DNA of 64,000 nucleotides, from positions 1 to 64,000 of the forward strand of contig CAYOYB010000002.1 in assembly GCA_964408085.1 (NCBI GenBank), written 5' to 3'. The notes under the pieces were generated by a model, which was not told the DNA's origin, made no database searches, and saw only the letters and a list, made by a program, of their open reading frames with translations. Below, piece by piece: positions 35,511 to 44,930 of this stretch; the stretch's first letter is position 1, and every line of letters begins with the position of its first letter. The stretch is from CAJLIR01 sp964408085 (GTDB lineage: Bacteria; Bacillota_I; Bacilli_A; RF39; UBA660). Position numbers and translations under genes: made by a program.

Positions 35511-36038
35511 TTATTTTACTAATTTTTTAATTTTATCTGGAAATTTTTCATTAAAAATATTATGAAACGCTATAACTACATCATCTTGGAGAGTCGCCCC
35601 TGTAGCATCATTTCTACTAGTTTGGCCATTACCCCCAGACGAAAAAGCTACAACTTCAGATGATCTTTTTATATCATTTTTTTCAAAATATGGATTGTAA
35701 AAAGAAATTACTAATTTATTGTCATAGTTTCTAATAACTAAACGATTAACTCTATCAGTTTCTTCCTTATCATCTAAATTACAATGTTGGTCAGAAAACC
35801 AAATCAGTTCATTATCTTTTTTGCTACTTAATTCATTTTGAAAATCGTAATCATTATCAATAATATTTTTTAAATTATAATATAAGAACATATCATCAGA
35901 TTCTGATATTGCAATTGGCATTTTAGTAAAAAAATGAAATATAAATTCATCTGAAAAAAAGCCTAATTCTAATAATTTTTCTCCTTCACTATCAATTAAT
36001 TCTAATTTTTTAGTTTCTTTATTTCTTATTAAATTCAT
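35511..36038 (-). CDS. Hypothetical protein
   Basis: A 175-residue soluble acidic protein, not recognised. It has a beta-rich centre (RLVIRNYDNKLVISFYNPYF) and a Ser/Gly-rich SSGGNGQTSRNDA loop before a C-terminal helix. ATG 36038 is chosen because GAGGG lies eight bases upstream; the ATG 15 bases earlier overlaps that site. Confidence 0.6.
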   Translation of the reverse strand: MNLIRNKETKKLELIDSEGEKLLELGFFSDEFIFHFFTKMPIAISESDDMFLYYNLKNIIDNDYDFQNELSSKKDNELIWFSDQHCNLDDKEETDRVNRLVIRNYDNKLVISFYNPYFEKNDIKRSSEVVAFSSGGNGQTSRNDATGATLQDDVVIAFHNIFNEKFPDKIKKLVK

Positions 36039-36084
36039 ATTATTAACCCTCATTAAATTTTATTTGCTACAATTATGTATTTAT

Positions 36085-37017
36085 TTAACATAAACTCTTT
36101 AGTCTAACTCCATTAACCAATGGATTTAAATCTCTTATCTTCACTTTTTCTAAAATAGTATTGGGAATATCATCTTTAGTTATATTTTCAAATTTGATTA
36201 ATAATTCTTTTAATTCATCTATTCCACTATTTTTTATCTTATTTAGTAAAGTAGGTTCATCTATATAATATAATTCATTGTATTTAATAATTTCTCTATT
36301 TATAGTAATTTTTGTAATTTGAGCAAGTAATTCCATCATAAAATTATCTTCACTAGTATGACAAAATCTATCTATTTCATTACTTGTATTTAAAGCTCTT
36401 TTAGCAATATTTAAAGTTTTAAATCCTAATTCTTTCTCATTATCTTCATTTTGATAAACATTTAAATCATTTACTATTTCAATTATATCATTTTTATTAA
36501 GTGTTTTTGTCCAAGCAATACCAGTTAATATTATACCATCTAATCTATCAGCACAAAGTTTTGGTCTATTATTATCAACTATCGTATATTTTTTAAAATT
36601 AATTATATCTTCTAATGATAAATTATCTTCTTCCAAATATCTTGGAAGTTCTTTATCATTTTTTATAATTTCTTCTGTATATTCTTCTGTACTTTCTTGT
36701 TTCTCATAATCTTTATTCATATAGTCAATTACATGAGCAAAACATGGTGTTGCAATATCATGAAATAAGCCTGCAATTGTTTCTTTATTATTTTTAGTAA
36801 AATTCCATGTTAATAAAGCGACTGTTAAAGAATGATCATATCTTGAAATTTTTTCTTTAAAATCATATATATTTTTAGATGCATAATCCATTCCACAAAA
36901 ATAACCAATATTCTTTAATCTAACTAAACTTGGTACTGTTAAATACTTTTGTAAAAAATTAGGAATCTGACTTTTACTTATTAAACTTAAATATTCATTA
37001 TATAAACTATTTTGCAT
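36085..37017 (-). CDS. HD domain phosphohydrolase
   Basis: A 310-residue HD protein. Metal ligands are visible as H in SRYDHSLTVALL, HD in GLFHDIATP (about residues 82-90) and D in CADRLDGII (about 157). HD enzymes hydrolyse nucleotides or phosphate esters; this one is unassigned. ATG 37017 follows AGGATGG by eight bases. It lies fourteen bases after the zincin-like pseudogene. Confidence 0.78.
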   Translation of the reverse strand: MQNSLYNEYLSLISKSQIPNFLQKYLTVPSLVRLKNIGYFCGMDYASKNIYDFKEKISRYDHSLTVALLTWNFTKNNKETIAGLFHDIATPCFAHVIDYMNKDYEKQESTEEYTEEIIKNDKELPRYLEEDNLSLEDIINFKKYTIVDNNRPKLCADRLDGIILTGIAWTKTLNKNDIIEIVNDLNVYQNEDNEKELGFKTLNIAKRALNTSNEIDRFCHTSEDNFMMELLAQITKITINREIIKYNELYYIDEPTLLNKIKNSGIDELKELLIKFENITKDDIPNTILEKVKIRDLNPLVNGVRLKSLC

Positions 37018-37030
37018 GCAATACACCATC

Positions 37031-38023
37031 CTATTTTTCTATTAAATATAATTCATCTAATAATTCAATAAAACTATTTGTTGAGTTTTTAATCTTATTT
37101 ACTAGTTCTTCTCTACTATTAATATTTATAATACATAGACATTCTTCAATTGATTTTTCATTAATAGCTGTATTAAATTGTTCTAGTAATTCAAAAAAGT
37201 TTTTATTCTTTTTATATTCATCTAACATATAAATTGCTAATGGTAGCCCAATAATCATCCAAGTATCTCTTAAAACAGATCTTTTTTGTGAAACATACAT
37301 TTCAAATGTTTCTAAAGCTTGTTCATATTTACCATTTATAAATATTTTATCATATTTTTCTTTACTTATATCATTTTCTCTTTTATATAGAAGGATAATT
37401 TTATAAATATAGTATATTTGATAAGCATATATATAGATTAATTTTTCAAATAGTCTAAAATATAAGCTTCTATCAGCATTATATATAGTATTGGATAAAT
37501 CTTCAAAAAAAATTAATTCCATTACAGATGATAATGATTCTGTAAGTAAATCATTTACAAAGTTTCTTTTACCAGTTGGTTGATTTCTATAATGCATTAT
37601 TTCATGAATTAAGCTCGCACAATCTAATATAGTTCCTTTCATTACCACTACTAATTTTCTATTATTATTTTCATCATAATATGATGAACCATCCAAATTC
37701 GAATAATAAAATTCATCAGTTTTTTCACTATCTTTTTTCTTTAATATTATAGTACCATTTTGTATTAATTGATTTATGTTTAAGTTTATATTGTGATTAT
37801 CAAAAAATTTTTGAGCTAAACTTATACATTCTTTTTCATCTAATTTTGTATATGAAGTTTTTTTATCAATATGAACATCACAAAACTTTTCATATTTATT
37901 TTCAAGATAATTTATTAAATTCCATAAATTTTCTATTTCATCAAATACAAATGGATTATTTCAAAAAAAAGATAAATTATCAAACCAAATTTTATATTGA
38001 TTAATTCGTTCTTGAGCAACCAT
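37031..38023 (-). pseudogene. Zincin-like metallopeptidase gene interrupted by TGA at codon 21
   Basis: From ATG 38023 (GAGGTGAAGAT upstream) one frame of 330 codons reaches TAG at 37031 with a single interruption, TGA at 37961-37963. The product would start MVAQERINQYKIWFDNLSFF, then TGA, then NNPFVFDEIENLW. The zinc motif HEIMH (about residue 140) is in the intact part. Four other Trp codons are TGG, so a TGG-to-TGA change is the simplest reading; suppression is possible. A reinitiation TTG at 37696 would give a 221-residue protein that keeps the zinc motif. Confidence 0.65.
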
Positions 38024-38071
38024 ATCTTCACCTCTAATATTTATACAAGGAATTGTATATAAATATATCTA

Positions 38072-38629
38072 TTAATTATTTTTAGTTCTTTTTTCTATTT
38101 TATCATTTTTACAAAAAAATAGCTTAGATATTATTTTATCAAGTTGTTTATACTCTTCAATATTAAATTCTTCTTTTGTTGATAAAATGTTAGCTTTTAA
38201 ATCTTTGCTAACACTTAAATAATCTGTTAAATAAAACCCGTTTTTTAAATAAAAATTTAATCTTTTTTGCCTAATAATATTATCATCAAACTTTTCGTTA
38301 ACATCATCTATATTTAATAATATTTCTTTATCTTTATTGTTATTTAAATACCAATTTAATAAATAAGTTCCAAAGCCTTTATTTCTATATCTTTTATCAA
38401 CAGCTAAATACAATATAAAATTTTTGCTTTTATAGCTAATTATATATATAAATGCTACTAAATTATTCTCTGATGATAAAGTATAAATATTAGTTTTTCT
38501 TAAAATAACATTCAACATTAAATTAAACCAAGAAAATCTATCTTCTTTATTAAAAGAATCCATATATATTTTTTTAACATCGTTACAATTTTTCGTTTTA
38601 AGTTTTTCTATTTTTAATATTTTTTCCAT
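38072..38629 (-). CDS. GNAT family N-acetyltransferase
   Basis: A 185-residue acetyltransferase. The acetyl-CoA site is YLAVDKRYRNKGFGTYLLNW (about residues 75-94). AGGAG precedes the ATG. Substrate unknown; it is one of three GNAT domains in the window. Confidence 0.82.
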   Translation of the reverse strand: MEKILKIEKLKTKNCNDVKKIYMDSFNKEDRFSWFNLMLNVILRKTNIYTLSSENNLVAFIYIISYKSKNFILYLAVDKRYRNKGFGTYLLNWYLNNNKDKEILLNIDDVNEKFDDNIIRQKRLNFYLKNGFYLTDYLSVSKDLKANILSTKEEFNIEEYKQLDKIISKLFFCKNDKIEKRTKNN

Positions 38630-38722
38630 TATAATAACTCCTAAAATATTTCAATTAAATATCTATTAATTTTTATTTTCTACAATAAAAAACATAGTAA
38701 CTTATTTTAATAACTCATTGTT

Positions 38723-39502
38723 TTACAGAACATCTCTCCAATTAATTCCTAATATATCTTTTACTTTTAACTTATTTTTTTCTAAATAAGTTTTTACTTT
38801 TAAATATCCATAAACATATCCAGAACGCACTGGGAAATCTATTTCAGCAAACATATAAAATAAGTCAGACATTAAATTATTGTTATCTAATTCTTCTTTT
38901 ATATATTTTTCTATAAATTGAATGTTTTCTTTTACCCATTCGATTGTACTAGATGATACAATACAATATTGTGATTCGTCTTTATTAGGAACCATTTCTC
39001 TTGAATAATTAATAGCAATTCCTTCTGTAACTAATCTTTCACCTATCGATGATTCAAATATATCTTTATTTAATAAATTTTTTCTAACAAAATGTGTAAA
39101 TTCATGCGCTATTAACATTTTTAATTTATCATAAATCCCATTTATGGATTCAATACATAACACAGTTATTTCTTCATTATTAATACTTGTAGAATAAATA
39201 GTTGTTGTATTAAGACCAATTATTACATATATTTTTCTATCTTTTAAAATATATCCTGTATTACTTTCAAAATCTTTTAATAATTTTTCTATTTCATCTT
39301 CTATATTAATAGTATTTAAATATTTTATTGTATTAGATAATTGTTCTTTATATGCTTCATTATTCAATTTATCAGCTATTAAATCTATATTAATCTTTTT
39401 AGGAATAAAATATAATTTTTGTATAAGTTCATTGTTCCAATAATAGTTTAAAGTATTATCATCATAAAAATTTAATTTATTAAGAGTATTAATAATTTTC
39501 AT
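38723..39502 (-). CDS. Zn-dependent protease-like protein (DUF2268-like)
   Basis: A 259-residue soluble protein with LIAHEFTHFVR (HExxH near residue 134) and, about 30 residues later, ERLVTEGIAINYS, giving the E that would be the third zinc ligand. This matches predicted Zn proteases of the DUF2268 type. GAGG precedes the ATG. Substrate unknown. Confidence 0.72.
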   Translation of the reverse strand: MKIINTLNKLNFYDDNTLNYYWNNELIQKLYFIPKKINIDLIADKLNNEAYKEQLSNTIKYLNTINIEDEIEKLLKDFESNTGYILKDRKIYVIIGLNTTTIYSTSINNEEITVLCIESINGIYDKLKMLIAHEFTHFVRKNLLNKDIFESSIGERLVTEGIAINYSREMVPNKDESQYCIVSSSTIEWVKENIQFIEKYIKEELDNNNLMSDLFYMFAEIDFPVRSGYVYGYLKVKTYLEKNKLKVKDILGINWRDVL

Positions 39503-39523
39503 AATTTATATCCTCTTTCTTTT

Positions 39524-40027
39524 TTATATTTTGTCAAATATATAAACATTCTCTAATAAATTTAATTTTTCAAATATTCTAGTTTTAACAAATTTCCCAC
39601 CAATATGTTTATAAAATTCATTTGATTTATTTCCATCTAAACAACCAACTACCATTCTATTAAAACCCATATTTTTTAATTCATTAATACCTATCTTTAC
39701 AAGCTCTTTACCATATCCATTACCTTTATAATCGTTTACAATATATATAGCATATATTTCTCCATAATCAGAATAATCTTTATCTTCTGATACTCCAACA
39801 TTAATAAAACCAATAATTTTATTATTAACTACTAAAACAAATTGATGATTATCATTTTCATCAAAATCATTAAGTGAACTTATAGCACGTTCTTCTTCAT
39901 TTTTATATAAATTATCTAAAAACTCATCAGGTACTATTCCTTTATAAGTTTCATTCCAAGCTATAGTAACTACATGAGCGATTTCTTTACAATCTATTTT
40001 TTCTCTTCTTCGTATATTATAATTCAT
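39524..40027 (-). CDS. GNAT family N-acetyltransferase
   Basis: A 167-residue acetyltransferase starting NIRRREKIDCKEIAHVV, with AWNETYKGIVPDEFL typical of a large Bacillota GNAT group and the acetyl-CoA site IVNDYKGNGYGKELVK (about 94-109). AAAAGGGG precedes the ATG. Confidence 0.88.
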   Translation of the reverse strand: MNYNIRRREKIDCKEIAHVVTIAWNETYKGIVPDEFLDNLYKNEEERAISSLNDFDENDNHQFVLVVNNKIIGFINVGVSEDKDYSDYGEIYAIYIVNDYKGNGYGKELVKIGINELKNMGFNRMVVGCLDGNKSNEFYKHIGGKFVKTRIFEKLNLLENVYIFDKI

Positions 40028-40042
40028 AAATTCCCCTTTTTT

Positions 40043-40501
40043 CTATAAATACTTATTTAATTCTTCTAAAAATTCTTTTCTATTCAATTTACTTAAATAT
40101 TTATCAAATGCTAAAGGACTAGAAGTTATTTCTTTACCCATTCATATTTCCTTATCATATAAATTCATTTCATCAATTGTCAAAAATTTAACTTCAATTC
40201 TATTTAATCCTTCATAATCACCATGATATTTTTTTATAGAGATATTATTATTTTTTAAATATAAATAACTATCTCTTACAATTTTGGTTCTTGCATTAGA
40301 TTTTAATTCTATAAATTCTTCCTTAGTAATAGAAATTTTTTCAATCAAAACATTTTCTTCATTTAATATTTCTTTTTCATAACAATTATTTTTTTTCTGA
40401 ATTCTAAGTTTATCATTTATATAATACCTCTCATATCTAATTGGATTACTTAAAGGCAGATTATCAAGTGATTTTAAAATAAATCTTCTAGTTAGTCGCA
40501 T
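40043..40501 (-). pseudogene. CYTH domain gene with TGA at a conserved tryptophan codon
   Basis: From ATG 40501 the frame runs to TGA at 40142-40144 (119 residues) and then continues open for 32 more codons to TAG at 40043. The first part ends IEVKFLTIDEMNLYDKEI and the second begins MGKEITSSPLAF. In CYTH proteins this segment reads as EVEL...PEWLGKEVT..., so the TGA sits exactly where the near-invariant Trp is expected. The joined length of 152 residues is normal for CYTH. Either a point mutation or UGA read as Trp. The N terminus (RRFILK) deviates from ERKFLV. Confidence 0.7.
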
Positions 40502-40581
40502 TTATTTCACTACTTTCATATATATTTCCATATTTGCTACTCCTATAAGATTATAATATCTTCCATTTTATGCTCCTTATA

Positions 40582-42192
40582 TTAATAATCTTTTCTTTTT
40601 ACTTTTACTTTAATATCTTGATAATTTTTAGACATTTTTTGCAAAGCCTCTATTTGTTTTTTAACTATTTTCTCAGTTGAATAAACATCCACTAAATACT
40701 TACGATATTCTAATGTATCTTTAACCTCATTAGGTACATTATTTAAATAATATTTGATGTTATCAATTTCATTTAAAGCATCTTTAGAAGCATTTATACC
40801 TGCTTTTAAACATAATTCATTATTAGTAACCATCATTTTAATATTCTGATTAATGTAATTGTTATCTGGTTTCATACGATAACTCTTTAATGAATTATTA
40901 AACATAATAGCGCTTGTTGTTAATCCAAGTAATCTATTTGGAAAAACAAAAAATGGAACAACACTAAAAGATAATTTAGCAGTACTTCTAAAAAAATTAC
41001 TAATTTTAGCCATAAATTTTTGACTCTCAGTTGGCATATTCATGTATCTATTTAATTGTGCAAGATTATATTTTTGTCTATCTAATATATCATTAACATT
41101 ATTTTTTATTTGTTTTAAATCTTTTTTAGTTAGTTTAAAATCTTCAGAATTATTTTCTACACTGTTTAGTTGTTCTTCATATTTTTCTTGTAGATAAATA
41201 TATTCTTTCTTATCTTCTACTAAAGTTAAATCTTCATCACAACGCTCTATTAATTTATCAATTTCTTCATTATTATTAACAATATCTTGTTTAGTTTCAG
41301 GAATAGTCTCAATAACTAATGTTTGACCTTCTTTTTTTAATTCATCAGTATTTTTTTGTGTTTCCAACACTTTTGGTTCTTCTTTTATTAAATTGCTATT
41401 TAAGTAATCTACTGGTACTTGGTTTGCTATTGCATCAACAAATTTATCTTGTTTAATCCCATTTTCAGTATTTTTTACTACTTGTTTTTTATCTTCTTCT
41501 AAATTTTTAACAGCTACTAAATTATTACTTTTTTTTAGTTGTAATTCTTGTTTAGTTTTTAATATTTTACTTTTAGCAATTTCTAATTCATCATAATTAT
41601 CAGCATAAATAATTTGTTCTTCAATAAGAACTAATTCTTTCTTTTTTTGTTGTAACTCATCACTTTGATTTTTGACGACACTATTTTTATAATTATCAAT
41701 TTTTTTAGTTAATACTTTGTTATCTTCTTCAACCTTTGAATTAACTTTATTATAATCGTCAATTTTTTTAATTATAACCTCATCGATTTTTTTCGTTTCA
41801 GTATTAATTTTGTTAGAATTATCTACTACATTAATCTTTATTTTTTCTATATGAACTGGTGATATAGTATTATTTTTATCTATGTCTAAAACATTTTGAT
41901 TATCATTAATATCTTTTAATTCATTAGAAGTTTGATTTTTGGCAGTATTTGTTACTGAATCATTATTTTTAATAGATTTCTTCTTATTACTTTTCATAAC
42001 TAAATATTCAAAAAAAGCAGCAATAAAACCAATTAAAAATTTAAAAAATATTTTTATTTTAGATTGTTTTTTTATATTTTTATTAGAAGTTTCCTCTTTT
42101 GTTATTTTATCATCTTTTATTTTATTTTTATTTCTTATATGATTAATTCTATATAGTTTAATGCGTTCAAAAATACTTTTAGATTGTTTCAT
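40582..42192 (-). CDS. Coiled-coil membrane-associated protein of unknown function
   Basis: A 536-residue protein: a basic N terminus, a hydrophobic segment at about 47-66 (FFKFLIGFIAAFFEYLV), a long Lys/Asn/Glu-rich region with coiled-coil heptads (about 170-370), and a more conserved-looking C-terminal part with a hydrophobic stretch at about 405-430. No family is recognised. Its ATG overlaps the stop of the second signal peptidase by one base (TAATG), so the two are co-translated. Confidence 0.75.
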   Translation of the reverse strand: MKQSKSIFERIKLYRINHIRNKNKIKDDKITKEETSNKNIKKQSKIKIFFKFLIGFIAAFFEYLVMKSNKKKSIKNNDSVTNTAKNQTSNELKDINDNQNVLDIDKNNTISPVHIEKIKINVVDNSNKINTETKKIDEVIIKKIDDYNKVNSKVEEDNKVLTKKIDNYKNSVVKNQSDELQQKKKELVLIEEQIIYADNYDELEIAKSKILKTKQELQLKKSNNLVAVKNLEEDKKQVVKNTENGIKQDKFVDAIANQVPVDYLNSNLIKEEPKVLETQKNTDELKKEGQTLVIETIPETKQDIVNNNEEIDKLIERCDEDLTLVEDKKEYIYLQEKYEEQLNSVENNSEDFKLTKKDLKQIKNNVNDILDRQKYNLAQLNRYMNMPTESQKFMAKISNFFRSTAKLSFSVVPFFVFPNRLLGLTTSAIMFNNSLKSYRMKPDNNYINQNIKMMVTNNELCLKAGINASKDALNEIDNIKYYLNNVPNEVKDTLEYRKYLVDVYSTEKIVKKQIEALQKMSKNYQDIKVKVKRKDY

Positions 42193-42743
42193 TATTTATT
42201 AATGCTTCCTAATTTATTAAATGGAAAAAGAATAAAATTAGTAGAACCTAAAATATCTTTTTCACTAATTAAACCAATCATTCGACTATCTTTTGAATTT
42301 ACACGATTATCGCCTAAGACAAAATAATAATGTTCTGGAATTGTATCAAAACCTAATTCTTTTAAATCAAAATTATAAGTTGTTTTATCTATCATAGATT
42401 CTTCTACATATTGATTATTAACATATAATTGATTATCTTTGTATGCAATATGCTCTCCAGGTAATCCAATAATTCTTTTAATTAGTTTCTCACCTTCATA
42501 ATTAAATACAACAACATCAAAACGTTCATAGGATTTATCATACTTTTTTAATAATAAAATTTCACCATTTTTTAAATTATTATTCATGGAATCTCCATCA
42601 ACTCTAATCGGTGTTACAAAAAATGTTCTAATTAAAATAACAGCTACAATAATTAAAAAATAAACAAAAAATTCTTTTATAAAAGCTATAAATTTATTTT
42701 GTTTATTTGTGTTTTCTATGTTATTATTTATTTTTTCATCCAT
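42192..42743 (-). CDS. lepB: Signal peptidase I
   Basis: A 183-residue type I signal peptidase: basic N terminus, one membrane helix (about 21-42), catalytic Ser in DGDSMNNNL, catalytic Lys in KRIIGLPGE and the box GDNRVNSKDSRM. It follows rplS in the rimM-trmD-rplS-lepB order of Bacilli, so it is likely the housekeeping enzyme. The terminator at the rplS end may give it partly separate expression. Confidence 0.93.
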   Translation of the reverse strand: MDEKINNNIENTNKQNKFIAFIKEFFVYFLIIVAVILIRTFFVTPIRVDGDSMNNNLKNGEILLLKKYDKSYERFDVVVFNYEGEKLIKRIIGLPGEHIAYKDNQLYVNNQYVEESMIDKTTYNFDLKELGFDTIPEHYYFVLGDNRVNSKDSRMIGLISEKDILGSTNFILFPFNKLGSINK

Positions 42744-42762
42744 ATTTTTTACCCCAATTACG

Positions 42763-42787
42763 AAAAATAAGACAATAATGCCTTATT
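42763..42787 (-). terminator. Terminator overlapping the rplS stop
   Basis: AATAAG/CTTATT stem (minus strand) with an inner AT pairing, running into TTTTT. Short, possibly an attenuator between rplS and lepB. Confidence 0.55.
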
Positions 42788-43124
42788 AATTTCTTTCTTT
42801 AATTTTAGCTTGTTTTTTCAAATTTCTTAAGTGTCCTAATTTTGCTCTTCTAACTTTACCTTTTCTTACAACAACAATTTTATCAATAGTTGGTGAATTG
42901 AATGGTATTGTTCTTTCAACACCAATACCACCAGAGATTTTTCTAACGATAAAGTTTTTAGAAATACCAGCACCTTGAATAGACATAACAATACCCTCAA
43001 AAGCTTGAATTCTGTGTGTATTTCCTTCTACGATTTTTAAATCTACTCTAATAGTATCTCCTACTTGAAAATTAGGTAAATCTGTACGAATTTGACTTTT
43101 AGTTATTTTTTCAACTAAACTCAC
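42786..43124 (-). CDS. rplS: 50S ribosomal protein L19
   Basis: A 112-residue L19 with PNFQVGDTIRVDLKIVEG, RIQAFEGIVMS, GIGVERTIPFNSP and RGKVRRAKL motifs in full. It starts with GTG at 43124 after GGAG. It has its own promoter and a leader of about 75 bases. Confidence 0.97.
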   Translation of the reverse strand: MSLVEKITKSQIRTDLPNFQVGDTIRVDLKIVEGNTHRIQAFEGIVMSIQGAGISKNFIVRKISGGIGVERTIPFNSPTIDKIVVVRKGKVRRAKLGHLRNLKKQAKIKERN

Positions 43125-43228
43125 GATTTCACTCTCCTTTATAAATATATGATCATGATTATAAATTAAAATAAGTATCAGCGGATCACAACATAAGTAA
43201 TTTTATCACAAAATAAACAATTTAGCAA
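43125..43228 (-). promoter_or_regulatory. rplS promoter and 5' leader
   Basis: TTGCTA (43223-43228, minus strand), 17-base spacer, TAAAAT (43200-43205), then a leader with TGTGATCCGCTGATAC before the GGAGAG ribosome site. The GC-containing segment in such an AT-rich leader could be an L19-binding autoregulatory structure as known for Bacillus rplS, but I cannot confirm the fold. Confidence 0.45.
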
Positions 43229-43258
43229 TAAAAATTTAAATAAATTATATAAAATTAA

Positions 43259-43765
43259 TTATCTACTTCTTCTACTTGTTTTTTCTTCTTCTTCATAATT
43301 ATAATTCATTTGTTCCATTTTGATTTTTTCTTCTATTTGTCTTTGCATTCTTTGATAGAACCATTGCATTTTAATATTTAGTTTTTCTTCAACTAATTTT
43401 AGTTTACGCAATAAAATATCTAAATATTTCTCATCTAAATATTTTTTATAAGTATTATTAATAGTTGTTCTATATCTTTCAATATCATTTAAAGTTTGAG
43501 CTAGTTTAGATCCATCAGTTTCATCATCACTTTCTAAAACTTCAATTAAATAATTAATATAGTTTTCTAGTTTTTTACCTATTTTTCTTTTTAAAATTAA
43601 ATCAATAAAATCAGGTTTAATAATAAGCATCTCATTAACTTCAACACCACCATATTTTTTACCATTTTTAGGTTTAACTTTAAAACCAGCCATATTTTTA
43701 TAATCAATATAAACTGCATCTTTTAATTTACGAGATTTAACTAATATAAATTGATTATTCTTCAT
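43259..43765 (-). CDS. Hypothetical protein between trmD and rplS
   Basis: A 168-residue basic protein with a helical C-terminal half (about 100-165, RLKLVEEKLNIKMQWFYQRM) ending in a Glu-rich and Arg-rich tail. The N-terminal half has beta character (FILVKSRKLKDAVYIDYKN). Not recognised. It starts four bases after the trmD stop and is probably in the rimM-trmD operon. Confidence 0.65.
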   Translation of the reverse strand: MKNNQFILVKSRKLKDAVYIDYKNMAGFKVKPKNGKKYGGVEVNEMLIIKPDFIDLILKRKIGKKLENYINYLIEVLESDDETDGSKLAQTLNDIERYRTTINNTYKKYLDEKYLDILLRKLKLVEEKLNIKMQWFYQRMQRQIEEKIKMEQMNYNYEEEEKTSRRSR

Positions 43766-43769
43766 AAAT

Positions 43770-44438
43770 TCATCTCTTTTCTAATAAATCAGGACGTTTT
43801 TCACTAGTTTTTTTTATTTGTTGTTCAACTCTCCAAGCTCTAATTTTTTCATGATGACCACTTAATAAAATATCAGGAACTTTCATACCACGAAAATCGC
43901 TTGGTTTTGTATAAAAAGGATAATCTAATAAATTATCAGTAAATGAATCATTTTCGATTGATTCACGATTAATTACACCATCTAGAAGACGAATTATACT
44001 ATCACTAATAACCATACTTGCTAATTCGCCACCAGTTAGGATATAATCGCCAATACTGATTTCGACATCGGCTAATGTTCTAATTCGTTCATCAAATCCT
44101 TCATAATGCCCACAAATGATAATAAGATGTTCCTTTTTAGAAAAATTTAAGGCTAATTCTTGTTTATATGGAATTCCTTGTGGTGTAACAAGAATAACAA
44201 ATGATTTATCATTTCTTAAACTTTCAACAGCATCGAAGATTGGTTGTGGCATTAAAACCATACCAGGTCCACCACCATAAGAATAATCATCAACCTTTTT
44301 ATGAGGGTCTTTAGAAAAATCACGAATATCATAGATATTAATGTTTACTTTATTATCTTGGATTGCCCTTTTAATAATTGATTCAGATAAAAAACCATCA
44401 AACATTTTTGGAAAAAGGGTTAAAATATCAATCTTCAT
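43770..44438 (-). CDS. trmD: tRNA (guanine(37)-N(1))-methyltransferase
   Basis: A 222-residue SPOUT enzyme that makes m1G37. It has the start KIDILTLFPKMF, DYSYGGGPGMV, CGHYEGFDERI, SIGDYILTGGE and LLSGHHEKIRAWR. ATG 44438 lies within the rimM end (11-base overlap); AAGG is eight bases upstream. It ends in TGA. Confidence 0.96.
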   Translation of the reverse strand: MKIDILTLFPKMFDGFLSESIIKRAIQDNKVNINIYDIRDFSKDPHKKVDDYSYGGGPGMVLMPQPIFDAVESLRNDKSFVILVTPQGIPYKQELALNFSKKEHLIIICGHYEGFDERIRTLADVEISIGDYILTGGELASMVISDSIIRLLDGVINRESIENDSFTDNLLDYPFYTKPSDFRGMKVPDILLSGHHEKIRAWRVEQQIKKTSEKRPDLLEKR

Positions 44439-44922
44439 CAATTAATCCTTCCATGTTTATAATATATATTTTTTTATTTTGATAATCAATATGTTCAATA
44501 AATTCATCTAGATATGGAACAAAATTATCTTTGGAAGGACCTTTAATAGCCATTATATCATAAACATTATTATTAAAGAAGTAAGATACTGAGCCTATAT
44601 TTTTATTATCATATATAACATTAAAACCAATTAAATCTGTTTTTAGGTGTATATCTACATTTAAATCAGTTCTTAAAATATATAATTTTTCACCTTTATA
44701 CATAATAACATCATTAATATCATTAATACCATCAAATGTTAGCATATCAAAATTTTTATGAACACGATAAGTATTGATTACTAATTTTTCTTTTTGATTA
44801 CCTATATATACATTAAAATCTTTTTTAAAAACTAAATCTTTTCTTTCAAAATTAGATATTAATCTAACTTCACCCTTTATACCATGGGTATTAACAATTT
44901 CACCAATATAAATATAATCCAC
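44428..44922 (-). CDS. rimM: Ribosome maturation factor RimM
   Basis: A 164-residue 16S processing protein with IGEIVNTHGIKGEVRL at the N terminus and a C-terminal PRC-barrel (DLIGFNVI... VPYLDEFIEHID). GTG start at 44922 after AGGTGAGATA. The TGA stop overlaps the trmD start, good evidence that TGA is a true stop here. Confidence 0.93.
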   Translation of the reverse strand: MDYIYIGEIVNTHGIKGEVRLISNFERKDLVFKKDFNVYIGNQKEKLVINTYRVHKNFDMLTFDGINDINDVIMYKGEKLYILRTDLNVDIHLKTDLIGFNVIYDNKNIGSVSYFFNNNVYDIMAIKGPSKDNFVPYLDEFIEHIDYQNKKIYIINMEGLIDED

Positions 44923-44930
44923 TATCTCAC

